Of a stretch of 13,191 bases of DNA, positions 1-7,727 are shown in pieces. The translations under genes and the position numbers were made by a program. Source of the DNA: Spirochaetales bacterium. GTDB taxonomy: Bacteria > Spirochaetota > Spirochaetia > DSM-27196 > SKKC01. Within the stretch, counting starts at the first letter, position 1; every line of letters starts with the position of its first letter. Location: the NCBI GenBank assembly GCA_007121695.1, contig SKKC01000151.1, positions 1 through 13,191 on the forward strand. Reading direction: 5' to 3'. The notes beneath the pieces were generated by a model. It worked only from the letters and a program-made list of their open reading frames with translations, was not told the origin of the DNA and made no database searches.

Positions 1-268
1 CGTGTCGAGCTGCGATTGCGAGCAGAAAACTCAGCGATCGCCGATAGACCCGGAGTCCTTCCGGTGATCCGAGCGGCGTCGGTGAAACCTCTGAATGCAC
101 TTCCAGGGGATATCTGAGGCTGGCAATGTAGTTATTGACTTTCGCCGCGACAACGGGTTGATCGCCCTCGTGAGAGGGAAGGAGCTCGCCGACAGTAGTG
201 CCCACCCGTATGTCTCGTGTTGTATGATCGGGGAATGTTACCCGAATGGTTTTGTCTATCTGTTCCAT
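1..268 (-). CDS. TGS-domain nucleoside (uridine) kinase-like protein, N-terminal part only
   Basis: This is the first 89 codons of a minus-strand gene that runs off the left edge. I translated it by hand from an ATG at 266-268, which has an AGGAAA ribosome-binding site about 9 bases upstream and lies 16 bases after the HD-GYP stop, so the two are probably one transcript. Residues about 7-65 look like a TGS domain (pattern VTFPDHTTRDIRVGTTVGEL, similar to the N-terminus of threonyl-tRNA synthetase). A segment reading VYRRSLSFLLAIAAR follows. That order is what I recall for the long uridine-kinase/phosphoribulokinase-like proteins of spirochaetes and Thermotoga, where a TGS region and a ThrRS-like second domain precede a P-loop kinase. 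The kinase domain itself lies outside the window, so the enzymatic role is inferred. ThrRS itself is the main alternative, but the YRRSL segment argues against it. Confidence 0.7.
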   Translation of the reverse strand, partial: MEQIDKTIRVTFPDHTTRDIRVGTTVGELLPSHEGDQPVVAAKVNNYIASLRYPLEVHSEVSPTPLGSPEGLRVYRRSLSFLLAIAARH

Positions 269-284
269 GCGTTCGTTTCCTGGG

Positions 285-1484
285 CTATTCGTTTTTCCCT
301 GCGCGCGATGCCTGTTCGAGCTGGCGTATCTTCTCGATTTCCGGAGACTGCAGTGTTCTTTTTATCCGGTAATTATCTGCAGACGTACGCACCGTTGGCG
401 GGTCCATATAGCGTTTCCCCTCGGCGCTGACAATGACCTTCACAAAGGGCTGTCGTGCATCTTCGGGGTTTGTGTCCACCACAATGCCCTGACTTCCTGA
501 CTGCAGTTCCACGTAGGTACCAATCGGATAGACAGACATTAACTGTATGATGATTCTCAGTACCTGATCGTCGTAGGCGGTTCCCCGTTCCTTGAGAAGC
601 TCGAGAATGCTCGCGTGTCCGTCGCGTGCTTCGCGGTAGGGCCGTCGCGAGACCTGTGCGCTGTACGAGTCGCAGGCGTAAATTATCCGTGCGTTCATCG
701 ATATTTTTTCACCCGGAAGCCCCCTTGGATAACCTTTTCCGTCGATGCGTTCATGACTTTCGAGCACCGCCATACACACAGGCATGGGAAAGGAGAGTGC
801 GCGCAGAATCTTGAAGCCGAGAACCGGGTGTGCCGTAATCGCCTTGCGTTCCTGATCGTTCAACGGCTGGTCCGACATATACAGCTTCTGGGGAAGACGG
901 ACCATGCCGATCTCGTGTAGCAATGCTGCAGTGCCGAGTTCGAGAAGCCGGTGGGGGGGCAACTTCAGAACCTGACCGACTGCAAGGCAGAGAACAGTTG
1001 ACTTCACGGTATGCATGACTATGTAGTTGCGTTCAGTTCCCTTGATTTCGGATAGTCGCAACATGTAGGTCCGATAATTGCGAAGATTCTCGATTGTCTC
1101 CTTGATCTTGTCCGAGATTCGCGACTGCGGAAGTTCTTCCCTCGCAACGAAGTGAGCAAAGAGCTTTTCAGTGAACTCCGACAGATCGGAGTAAATCTTT
1201 CGAACGGTATTCCACGTTTCCTGGTCCTTGACGGCGTCGTCTATCGTTGCCGTCGCGACTACGTCGTCTCCGGAATCCTCTATTGCCGCACTGCTCGGCG
1301 AATCGACCTCGGAACCGGACGTAAGAACAGCCTGATACTCCCAGGTCTGAAAGAGTTTCTTCAGTTCTTCGGTGAACGGGGTTTCGGGGCTGAGCAGGAT
1401 GTACTTCTCGTCGAGATACACCGGGGCATCAAAATACTTACCCGCCTTTATTGTGGACACTGCGATTTTACGTCGTTCCGGCAT
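285..1484 (-). CDS. HD-GYP domain protein with altered metal-site residues
   Basis: This 399-residue cytosolic protein has no signal peptide or membrane segment. Residues 1-60 form an N-terminal domain of the kind found before many HD-GYP domains, followed by an acidic linker (about 60-85) and a helical region. The HD-GYP domain spans about 150-330. Visible landmarks are His158, His190-Glu191 (where the family has HD), His219 in HPVLG, Ser243-His244-Glu245 (where the family has HHE), DGKGYP at 248-253 and Asp272. HD-GYP proteins normally hydrolyse cyclic-di-GMP using two or three metals. Here the HD Asp is Glu, the following Lys (HDxGK) is Met194, and the first His of HHE is Ser, so activity may be weakened or lost and the protein may act as a nucleotide sensor; that is inference. 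A C-terminal beta-rich tail (320-375) follows. The ATG start has a modest GAGG about 12 bases upstream. It is divergent from the membrane-protein gene and probably co-transcribed with the TGS gene downstream. Confidence 0.88.
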   Translation of the reverse strand: MPERRKIAVSTIKAGKYFDAPVYLDEKYILLSPETPFTEELKKLFQTWEYQAVLTSGSEVDSPSSAAIEDSGDDVVATATIDDAVKDQETWNTVRKIYSDLSEFTEKLFAHFVAREELPQSRISDKIKETIENLRNYRTYMLRLSEIKGTERNYIVMHTVKSTVLCLAVGQVLKLPPHRLLELGTAALLHEIGMVRLPQKLYMSDQPLNDQERKAITAHPVLGFKILRALSFPMPVCMAVLESHERIDGKGYPRGLPGEKISMNARIIYACDSYSAQVSRRPYREARDGHASILELLKERGTAYDDQVLRIIIQLMSVYPIGTYVELQSGSQGIVVDTNPEDARQPFVKVIVSAEGKRYMDPPTVRTSADNYRIKRTLQSPEIEKIRQLEQASRAGKNE

Positions 1485-1489
1485 TGCCG

Positions 1490-1519
1490 TTGACCGCCTC
1501 TTTTACTTTCTCTTAGACT
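1490..1519 (+). promoter_or_regulatory. Candidate sigma70 promoter for the membrane protein/alaA pair
   Basis: TTGACC at 1490-1495 (5 of 6 to the -35 consensus) and TAGACT at 1514-1519 (4 of 6 to the -10) are 18 bases apart. Transcription would start near 1526, which leaves about 20 bases of leader containing AAGG (1535-1538) ahead of the GTG at 1548. On the opposite strand TATACT (complement of 1530-1535) could be a -10 for the HD-GYP gene, but I see no good -35 for it. Both are by-eye matches. Confidence 0.4.
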
Positions 1520-1547
1520 TCGTGTGCTAAGTATAAGGTACCTTGTC

Positions 1548-2357
1548 GTGAAATTTAAGATATTATTCGGAATCTTTAATACCATAATCCTGTTCTCCTT
1601 TGCAGCGATCCTGCTTTTACCCGTCTTTCTGGTCGGTTCGGACTACGCGATGCTTTTCTGGGGAAGCAACTGGGGACTGATTCTGGTATTCGTCGCCGCC
1701 CTCGCGGGGGTCAACTGGTATTTCCTGCGGAACTGGAAACTGTTTTCCTGCCTCGAGCGGGAAGACTGGAACGGATTGAAACAGTATCTGACACAGACCA
1801 TATTCGATTCGAGCCGGCCAGGGAAGCATCGTGTGCAGTTACTCATGCACGCCGCCGTTCTTACCGCAGACATGGCTACGATCGAGCGGCTTGAGGCACA
1901 TCTTGCAGAGCGTACCCCCTCACTGGTTGCACGGTTTGCAGCCGATTTTTCGCTTCCTCATTTACTCAGCGCCGATGCGAGTCGTATTCTCGCCTTCGTC
2001 GACAACTATCTTCCGCGCACATCCGGAGATACCGCTGCGTGGCTTCGTTTCAGTCGTGGCTTCGCACACACGCTGAACAATGCACCCGAAGAAGCGAAGA
2101 CGGTGCTGCTCGCGTGCGCGCAGGATACGCAGAACGACGTCGTGGCCACCCTCGCGTCGTACCTTACACGGCAGCTTCCACTGTCTCTCGGCGATGCAGA
2201 GCGTGATCTCGTAAGCGCCACTGAGGAACGTGTGCGAACACGGTACAGTCGCGAACAGTGGCAGCGCATGGTTGCAGACGAGTCTCGACGACTCCACATA
2301 CTTGCATTCCGCGGTCTGTTGAACGATGCTGAAAGCAGTCTGTTCGACCATGCATAA
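1548..2357 (+). CDS. Unrecognised membrane protein with two helices and a cytoplasmic helical domain
   Basis: I do not recognise a named family. The protein (269 residues from the chosen start) begins MKFK and has two hydrophobic segments at about 7-29 and 42-60. They are followed by RNWKLF (positive, so the C-terminal part is probably cytoplasmic) and about 205 mostly helical residues with a repeat-like, TPR-resembling feel (for example LEREDWNGLKQYL and an AWLRFSRGFAHTL helix). I chose GTG 1548 because AAGG lies 9 bases upstream and the likely promoter would start transcription near 1526. A longer reading from GTG 1524 adds eight residues but has no ribosome-binding site. The stop is 8 bases before alaA and the TAA overlaps alaA's AAGGA ribosome-binding site, so the two are almost certainly co-transcribed and coupled. 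A scaffold or assembly role is possible but not shown by the sequence. Confidence 0.75.
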   Translation: MKFKILFGIFNTIILFSFAAILLLPVFLVGSDYAMLFWGSNWGLILVFVAALAGVNWYFLRNWKLFSCLEREDWNGLKQYLTQTIFDSSRPGKHRVQLLMHAAVLTADMATIERLEAHLAERTPSLVARFAADFSLPHLLSADASRILAFVDNYLPRTSGDTAAWLRFSRGFAHTLNNAPEEAKTVLLACAQDTQNDVVATLASYLTRQLPLSLGDAERDLVSATEERVRTRYSREQWQRMVADESRRLHILAFRGLLNDAESSLFDHA

Positions 2358-2365
2358 GGATTCTG

Positions 2366-3589
2366 ATGTATATGCCGCGTGAAATAGCCAAGTCGCATAA
2401 GTTGTCGGGTGTCTGTTATGACATTCGTGGTCCCGTATTTTCCGAGGCGCGTCGACTCGAAGAAGAAGGCTACCGCATACTCAAGCTCAACATCGGCAAT
2501 ACTGCGCCGTTCGGCCTCGATGCACCAGACGAACTGTTTCACGATGTGATCGTAAACCTTCGAGACGCGCAGGGATACTGTGACAGCAAAGGGTTGTTCA
2601 GCGCCCGAAAGGCCGTCATGCAGAAAACGCAACGGCAGAACATACCCGGCGTTGAAGTCGAAGACGTCTATATAGGAAACGGTGTCAGCGAACTTATTGT
2701 CATGAGCATGCAGGCGCTATTGAACGACGGCGACGAAATACTGATCCCGGCACCGGACTATCCGCTGTGGACTGCTGCCGTGAATCTGTCTGGCGGTACC
2801 GCCGTGCACTACCTTTGCGACGAAGCGTCGGACTGGTACCCTGATATTGACGATATCCGGAAGAAGATCACGCCCCGGACACGTGGCCTCGTCGTCATCA
2901 ACCCGAATAATCCAACGGGAAGCGTCTATCCCCGCGAAATCCTGGAAAGAATACACGATATCGCCGCGGAGCATGACCTTGTCGTGTTTGCCGACGAGAT
3001 TTACGACAGGATTACCTACGACGGCGTTGAACATGTACCCATGGCGTCCCTGTGCGATGATCTGGTATGTCTGAGTTTCAGTGGTTTGTCCAAAGTGTAC
3101 CGTGCGCCCGGGTTTCGTGCAGGCTGGATGGTAATCAGCGGGAGGACATCGCGGGCGAAGGACTACCGGGAAGGTCTTGATATTCTCGCCAACATGCGTC
3201 TGTGCAGTAATGTACCGTCTCAGTTTGCCATACAGGCGGCACTCGGCGGATATCAGAGTATACAGGACCTGGTGCTCCCGACTGGCCGTCTGGGGCGTCA
3301 GCGCGATGTAGCGCATCAGATGCTGAACGCCATTCCGGGAGTCAGCTGTACCCTTCCGAAGGGTGCACTGTATCTGTTTCCCCGCCTCGATCCGAAGAAG
3401 TTCAGTATCAAAAGCGATCAGAAGCTGGTGCTTGATCTGTTGAAAGAAGAGAAAATGCTGCTCGTCCAGGGATCTGGCTTCAACTGGCCGTATCCGGATC
3501 ATCTGCGCATTGTGTTTCTGCCGAATGTGCTCGAGCTGACCGATGCCATGCAGCGTCTGACACGGTTCCTCGAGTGGTACAGGCAATAG
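2366..3589 (+). CDS. alaA: Alanine aminotransferase, AlaA (YfbQ) type
   Basis: This is a PLP-dependent class I aminotransferase of 407 residues, expected to convert pyruvate plus glutamate to alanine plus 2-oxoglutarate in the cytosol. It is very close to E. coli AlaA as I recall it along its whole length, including the CYDIRGPVFSEARRLEEEG start, AQGYCDSKGL (68-77), YIGNGVSELIV (102-112), PAPDYPLWTAAV (128-139) and NPNNPTG (179-185). The cofactor Lys is Lys243 in SGLSKVYR, with Asp210 and Tyr213 near the PLP ring and Arg251 in GFRAGW. Arg381 (LRIV) is the expected substrate-carboxylate Arg. The ATG at 2366 has AAGGA five bases upstream; a second ATG at 2372 is less well spaced. It follows the membrane-protein gene by 8 bases. 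Glutamate, its amino donor, is also the substrate of the next gene, gltX, although that gene has its own promoter. Confidence 0.95.
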   Translation: MYMPREIAKSHKLSGVCYDIRGPVFSEARRLEEEGYRILKLNIGNTAPFGLDAPDELFHDVIVNLRDAQGYCDSKGLFSARKAVMQKTQRQNIPGVEVEDVYIGNGVSELIVMSMQALLNDGDEILIPAPDYPLWTAAVNLSGGTAVHYLCDEASDWYPDIDDIRKKITPRTRGLVVINPNNPTGSVYPREILERIHDIAAEHDLVVFADEIYDRITYDGVEHVPMASLCDDLVCLSFSGLSKVYRAPGFRAGWMVISGRTSRAKDYREGLDILANMRLCSNVPSQFAIQAALGGYQSIQDLVLPTGRLGRQRDVAHQMLNAIPGVSCTLPKGALYLFPRLDPKKFSIKSDQKLVLDLLKEEKMLLVQGSGFNWPYPDHLRIVFLPNVLELTDAMQRLTRFLEWYRQ

Positions 3590-3596
3590 CCTCCGC

Positions 3597-3626
3597 TTGA
3601 CCGCTCAAAAAGCCGAAAGCTATACT
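3597..3626 (+). promoter_or_regulatory. Sigma70-type promoter for the gltX-glyS-tyrS operon
   Basis: TTGACC (3597-3602) and TATACT (3621-3626) are each 5 of 6 to consensus and lie 18 bases apart, in the 86-base gap between alaA and gltX. Transcription should begin near 3632-3634, giving a leader of about 43 bases that ends in GGAG (3668-3671), four bases before the gltX ATG. The leader is too short for a T-box riboswitch and I see no attenuator hairpin in it. Confidence 0.6.
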
Positions 3627-3675
3627 GCCCTCCAACACATTCAACCCCAGGAATCGGGAATCAATTCGGAGCATC

Positions 3676-5133
3676 ATGAGTATACGTGTACGCTACGCGC
3701 CCTCGCCGACGGGGCTGCAACATATTGGTGGACTACGGACAGCGCTGTTCAACTATCTCCTGGCGAGAAGTTCCGGTGGTACGTTCGTGTTACGAATAGA
3801 AGATACTGACCGGGAGCGCTTTGACGAGCGGTCTCTGCAGGATATCTACGATACCTTCCAGTGGTTCGGGATCCGATGGGACGAAGGCCCTGACGTGGGC
3901 GGTCCGTTCGCACCGTACATACAGAGTGAACGGGTCAGCATGTATCGTGAGTACGCGCGGCAACTGGTCGAGTCCGGCTACGCCTACGAGGCGTTCGACG
4001 ACGCTGAAGCCTTGCGGGAGTCGCGTGAAGACGGAAAACAGGGCTATGAACCGATCTTCCGGGGAATGTCCGAAGCCGAAAAACAGAAGTATCGCGATCG
4101 CGGAGTTCCGCCAGTCATACGTTTTCGCACGCCCGACGAGGGTGCAACCGAGTTCGAAGATCTTGTTCTGGGACGGGTGAAGCGGAAGAACAGGGATATC
4201 GTGACCGACCCTGTACTGCTGAAATCCGACGGTTTTCCCACCTACCATCTTGCAGTCGTAGTCGACGATCATCACATGGAGATTTCGCACGTCCTTCGCG
4301 GACAGGAGTGGGTGCCTACAACCGGATTACACGTGCTGCTGTACAAGGCCTTCGGATGGCAGGCTCCGGCGTTCTGTCACCTGCCCATGGTACTCGGAAA
4401 GGACGGGCAGAAGCTGTCAAAGCGCCACGGCGCAACGAGCGTCATCGAGTTCCGGAACTCCGGATATCTACCGGAAGCGGTTATGAACTATCTGTCACGA
4501 CTCGGATGGTCATACGACGACAGCCGGGAGTTTTTCGGTCAAGCCGATCTTGAGTCCCTGTTTGACGTGGAAAAGCTCAGTAAAAGTCCGGCGGTGTTCG
4601 ATTATCGCAAGCTCGACTGGTTCAACGGCAGCTACATACGCGAGAAAAGTGAGGACGAGCTATACGATCTTGTTCTGCCGTTTCTTGTTCGCGATGGCCT
4701 CGTCTCGGATCCCCCGGATGATGCGCAGGCTTCGACAATACGAGCTGCCATTCCTCTGATCAGAGAGCGCTTGCGACTGTTGTCGGATGCATCGGGTTTA
4801 CTGCGGTTTCTTCTTCAGGATATCCGGGAATGGACGGTCGACGAGCTGGTTCCGAAAAAAACCGCAGTCGAAGACGTTCCGGATTATCTCGCGCGGGCAC
4901 GGGAACTGATTCAGGATGCCGATGCGGTTTCGGACGATGTCCTTGAGGAACGGTTCCGGGCAGCCGCAGAGGCGCTTGGCATCAAGCTTGGCAATCTCCT
5001 GATGCCGCTTCGTGTTGCAGTGACGGGAAGTACGGCATCCCCGCCGCTTTTCGGAGCGATCAGGCTTCTCGGCGTACACCGGAGTCTCGAGCGGGTCGAT
5101 GCGTGTATCGCGCTTTTACGGAAAGAGAACTGA
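3676..5133 (+). CDS. gltX: Glutamyl-tRNA synthetase
   Basis: This class I synthetase attaches glutamate to tRNA(Glu) in the cytosol. The 485-residue length is usual for bacterial GluRS. The Rossmann signature is RYAPSPTGLQHIGGLRTALF with the HIGH-type motif HIGG at residues 16-19, followed by LRIEDTDRER. The KMSKS-type loop is KLSKR at 246-250, inside DGQKLSKRHGA. DPVLLKSDGFPTYHLAVVVDDH and SHVLRGQEW are also typical. The last ~150 residues form the helical anticodon-binding region. I cannot tell from reading whether the enzyme is strictly tRNA(Glu)-specific or also charges tRNA(Gln); the presence of glnS or gatCAB elsewhere in the genome would decide. It is the first gene of a three-synthetase operon, 21 bases before glyS. 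The ATG has a GGAG only four bases upstream, a rather tight spacing. Confidence 0.96.
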   Translation: MSIRVRYAPSPTGLQHIGGLRTALFNYLLARSSGGTFVLRIEDTDRERFDERSLQDIYDTFQWFGIRWDEGPDVGGPFAPYIQSERVSMYREYARQLVESGYAYEAFDDAEALRESREDGKQGYEPIFRGMSEAEKQKYRDRGVPPVIRFRTPDEGATEFEDLVLGRVKRKNRDIVTDPVLLKSDGFPTYHLAVVVDDHHMEISHVLRGQEWVPTTGLHVLLYKAFGWQAPAFCHLPMVLGKDGQKLSKRHGATSVIEFRNSGYLPEAVMNYLSRLGWSYDDSREFFGQADLESLFDVEKLSKSPAVFDYRKLDWFNGSYIREKSEDELYDLVLPFLVRDGLVSDPPDDAQASTIRAAIPLIRERLRLLSDASGLLRFLLQDIREWTVDELVPKKTAVEDVPDYLARARELIQDADAVSDDVLEERFRAAAEALGIKLGNLLMPLRVAVTGSTASPPLFGAIRLLGVHRSLERVDACIALLRKEN

Positions 5134-5154
5134 ATTGCAGACAAGGAGAGTTAC

Positions 5155-6501
5155 ATGAGTGACGCACACACGGATACAGTACAGATGGAAACAATAGTCA
5201 GCCTCGCGAAACGCCGCGGTTTCGTGTTCCCGTCGTCGGAAATCTACGGCGGACTCGCGTCGGCGTGGGATTATGGCCCCCTCGGAAGCGAACTCAAGAA
5301 CAGGGTTCAGCGAAAGTGGTGGCGTGAAATGACCCAGCTTCATGACAACATTGTAGGTCTCGATGCATCGATTCTGATGCATCCGAAAGTCTGGGAAGCG
5401 TCCGGCCACGTCGAGAACTTCTCCGACGTCATGGTCGAAGACACGGTTACCAACGAGCGATTTCGCTGGGATCATCTGACCGAGGAACAGCGTCAGAGCA
5501 AAACGAGCCCTGCGGGCAATCCGCTGAGCGAACCCCGTGCGTTCAATCTCATGTTCGAAACTCATCTGGGGCCGACCAGTTCCGGGCAGAAGGTCTATCT
5601 TCGGCCCGAAACCGCGCAGGGAATCTACGTAAACTTCCGAAACGTCGTGCAGACGTCCCGTCTCAAGATTCCGTTCGGTATTGCACAGGTGGGCAAAGCC
5701 TTCCGGAATGAAATAGTGACCAAGAACTTCATTTTCCGGACCTGCGAGTTCGAACAGCTTGAAATGCAGTACTTTGTGAAACCAGGAGACGACGACTCAT
5801 GGTTCGAATACTGGAAAGAGCAACGTATCCGGTACTACGACAGCATTGGTATTCGGCCGGATCGCCTCCGGTTCAAGCCACACGGTCCGGATGAACTCGC
5901 TCATTACGCCAAGGCGGCCTTCGACATAGAGTACATGTTTCCCTTCGGCTGGCAGGAGCTGGAAGGCATCCATAACAGAACGGATTTCGATCTGTCCCGT
6001 CATGCGGAATACAGCGGGAAGGACCTTCGGTATCTCGACGACGAAAACAAGGAACGATACATCCCCTACATCGTTGAAACCTCTGCCGGTCTTACCAGAA
6101 GCGTACTCATGGTCCTGTGTGACGCCTACGACGAGGAAGAGGTGTCAGAGGGCGACGTTCGCACCGTGCTGCGGTTTCATCCCGATCTCGCGCCGATCAC
6201 CGTTGGAGTATTTCCGCTGGTCAAGAAGGATGGCCTGTCCGAGCTTGCGCGCGAAATCGAGGCGGAGCTGCGCGACGACTACACGACCTTCTACGATCAG
6301 GGAGGTGCTATTGGCCGCCGGTACCGGCGTCAGGACGAAATCGGCACACCCTTCTGTGTGACGGTAGACTACGACTCGAAAGACGATGGAACGGTCACGC
6401 TTCGGTTCCGTGACAGCATGGAGCAGGTCCGTGTCCATAGAAGCGAGCTCGCCGAGCGCATACGGGCTGAAATCAAGGCGTACAAGCGGGTGGGCCTCTG
6501 A
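5155..6501 (+). CDS. glyS: Glycyl-tRNA synthetase, single-chain (alpha2) type
   Basis: This class II synthetase charges tRNA(Gly). At 448 residues it is the homodimeric form found in Gram-positives, Thermus, archaea and spirochaetes, not the alpha2-beta2 GlyQ/GlyS form. Landmarks are LAKRRGFVFPSSEIYGGLAS and WDYGPLGSELKN near the N-terminus, KVWEASGHVENFSD, RPETAQGIYVNFRN, motif 2 (AFRNEI then FRTCEFEQLEMQYF), HAEYSGKDLRY, and motif 3 GLTRSVLMVL. The C-terminal anticodon-binding domain includes IGRRYRRQDEIGTPFCVT and DSMEQVRV. The insertion between motifs 1 and 2 (about residues 100-130) is short and has no cysteines, so no zinc site is expected there. AAGGAG lies six bases before the ATG, the strongest ribosome-binding site in the operon. 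The stop overlaps the tyrS start by one base (TGATG). Confidence 0.96.
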   Translation: MSDAHTDTVQMETIVSLAKRRGFVFPSSEIYGGLASAWDYGPLGSELKNRVQRKWWREMTQLHDNIVGLDASILMHPKVWEASGHVENFSDVMVEDTVTNERFRWDHLTEEQRQSKTSPAGNPLSEPRAFNLMFETHLGPTSSGQKVYLRPETAQGIYVNFRNVVQTSRLKIPFGIAQVGKAFRNEIVTKNFIFRTCEFEQLEMQYFVKPGDDDSWFEYWKEQRIRYYDSIGIRPDRLRFKPHGPDELAHYAKAAFDIEYMFPFGWQELEGIHNRTDFDLSRHAEYSGKDLRYLDDENKERYIPYIVETSAGLTRSVLMVLCDAYDEEEVSEGDVRTVLRFHPDLAPITVGVFPLVKKDGLSELAREIEAELRDDYTTFYDQGGAIGRRYRRQDEIGTPFCVTVDYDSKDDGTVTLRFRDSMEQVRVHRSELAERIRAEIKAYKRVGL

Positions 6502-7727
6502 TGCCGGACGTATTTGATGTTCTTGCTGAACGCGGATTTGTCTCACAGGTTACCGACGAGCAGTCTGTCCGGCAGGCGCTCGCGGAGTCGGTCGTGTCCC
6601 TCTATGCGGGATTCGACCCCACCGGATCCAGCCTGCACATTGGACACCTTGTACCGCTCTACGCGATGGCCCATCTCGCGCGGGCAGGGCACACCGCCTA
6701 CGCGCTTGTAGGCGGTGGGACGGCTTCCATCGGGGATCCTTCCGGGAAGACCGAAATGCGCAGGATGCTCTCTGTCAGCCAGATAGACGAGCACGCAGAA
6801 TCGATCGCGGCTCAGATTACCGCCTTCTTTGCGGCTGCCGGTGCCCGGGCTCGTATCGTGAACAACGCGGACTGGCTGCGGTCCCTGAACTACATAGAGT
6901 TTCTCCGGGATGTAGGAAAGCATTTCTCCGTGAATCGCATGCTGTCCTTCGAGACCTACAAGATGCGTCTGGAGACGGGGCTCAGCTTTATTGAGTTCAA
7001 CTACCAGCTGTTACAGAGCTACGACTATCTTGTGTTGCATCGTGAGCACGGCGTCGCGCTACAGATTGGCGGCGATGATCAATGGGGCAACATTGTTGCC
7101 GGCGTCGATCTGATCCGCCGCATGGACGCGCACGAGGTCGAGGGCATGACCTTCCCCCTTGTTACGCGGGCCGACGGGAAGAAAATGGGAAAGAGCGAAC
7201 ACGGCGCAATATTTCTGGATCCAGCCCTCTGCGCACCCTATGACTTTTTCCAGTACTGGCGGAATGTGCCCGACCAGGACGTGGAGAAATTCCTGAAGCT
7301 GTATACCTTTCTGGATCTCGAGACCATCGCGGGGCTGTTGGAGCCTGGTACCAACATAAATGGCGCAAAGGAACGTCTCGCGTGGGAAGTGACCGCGCTG
7401 ATACACGGACAGGAACAGGCGGATTCGGTTCGAGATGCCGCCCGCGCCGCGTTTTCCGGGGCAGGGGGCAGCGTCGACGCGATGCCGGTCACCGAACTGT
7501 CCGCGTCGGCCTTGCAGGACGGCATCTCAGCCGTCGAGCTGTTTGAGAGCGCGGGCCTGTGCGACTCCCGGAGCGCCGCACGCAGGCTCATCGCGCAGGG
7601 CGGAGCGAGAGTCAACGATCGTAAAGTCGAGTCTATTGACGACGTGGTCGACGATTCCTGGATCGTGGACGGGCAACTGATTTGCCGTGCCGGGAAGAAG
7701 CGCTATCGCCGGGTGGTTTTCGTTTGA
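6501..7727 (+). CDS. tyrS: Tyrosyl-tRNA synthetase
   Basis: This class I synthetase of 408 residues charges tRNA(Tyr). The N-terminal catalytic domain shows YAGFDPTGSSLHIGHL with HIGH at 46-49, GGGTASIGDPSGK, the tyrosine-pocket region FNYQLLQSYDY, QIGGDDQWGNI, and the KMSKS-type loop KMGKS at 228-232. A C-terminal S4 RNA-binding domain (about 340-408) includes SRSAARRLIAQGGARVNDRKV and ends in a usual way with GKKRYRRVVFV. The ATG shares one base with the glyS stop, so translation is probably coupled. The last 95 bases (7633-7727) are also coding on the other strand, as the tail of the methyltransferase gene. I see no terminator hairpin after the stop; transcripts from the two sides converge here. 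Confidence 0.97.
   Translation: MPDVFDVLAERGFVSQVTDEQSVRQALAESVVSLYAGFDPTGSSLHIGHLVPLYAMAHLARAGHTAYALVGGGTASIGDPSGKTEMRRMLSVSQIDEHAESIAAQITAFFAAAGARARIVNNADWLRSLNYIEFLRDVGKHFSVNRMLSFETYKMRLETGLSFIEFNYQLLQSYDYLVLHREHGVALQIGGDDQWGNIVAGVDLIRRMDAHEVEGMTFPLVTRADGKKMGKSEHGAIFLDPALCAPYDFFQYWRNVPDQDVEKFLKLYTFLDLETIAGLLEPGTNINGAKERLAWEVTALIHGQEQADSVRDAARAAFSGAGGSVDAMPVTELSASALQDGISAVELFESAGLCDSRSAARRLIAQGGARVNDRKVESIDDVVDDSWIVDGQLICRAGKKRYRRVVFV

Noticed and set aside
95..430. Plus-strand open frames at the left end
   Set aside because: They lie antisense to the TGS-protein start and the HD-GYP end, which have matching domain patterns, spacing and a ribosome-binding site.
2717..3586. Long open frame on the minus strand opposite alaA
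   Set aside because: It is the reverse reading of a highly conserved aminotransferase gene; the translation has no recognisable motif and no ribosome-binding site.
3627..3675. T-box or other riboswitch ahead of the synthetase operon
   Set aside because: The leader is about 43 bases, far too short, and has no stem-loop or specifier-like structure.
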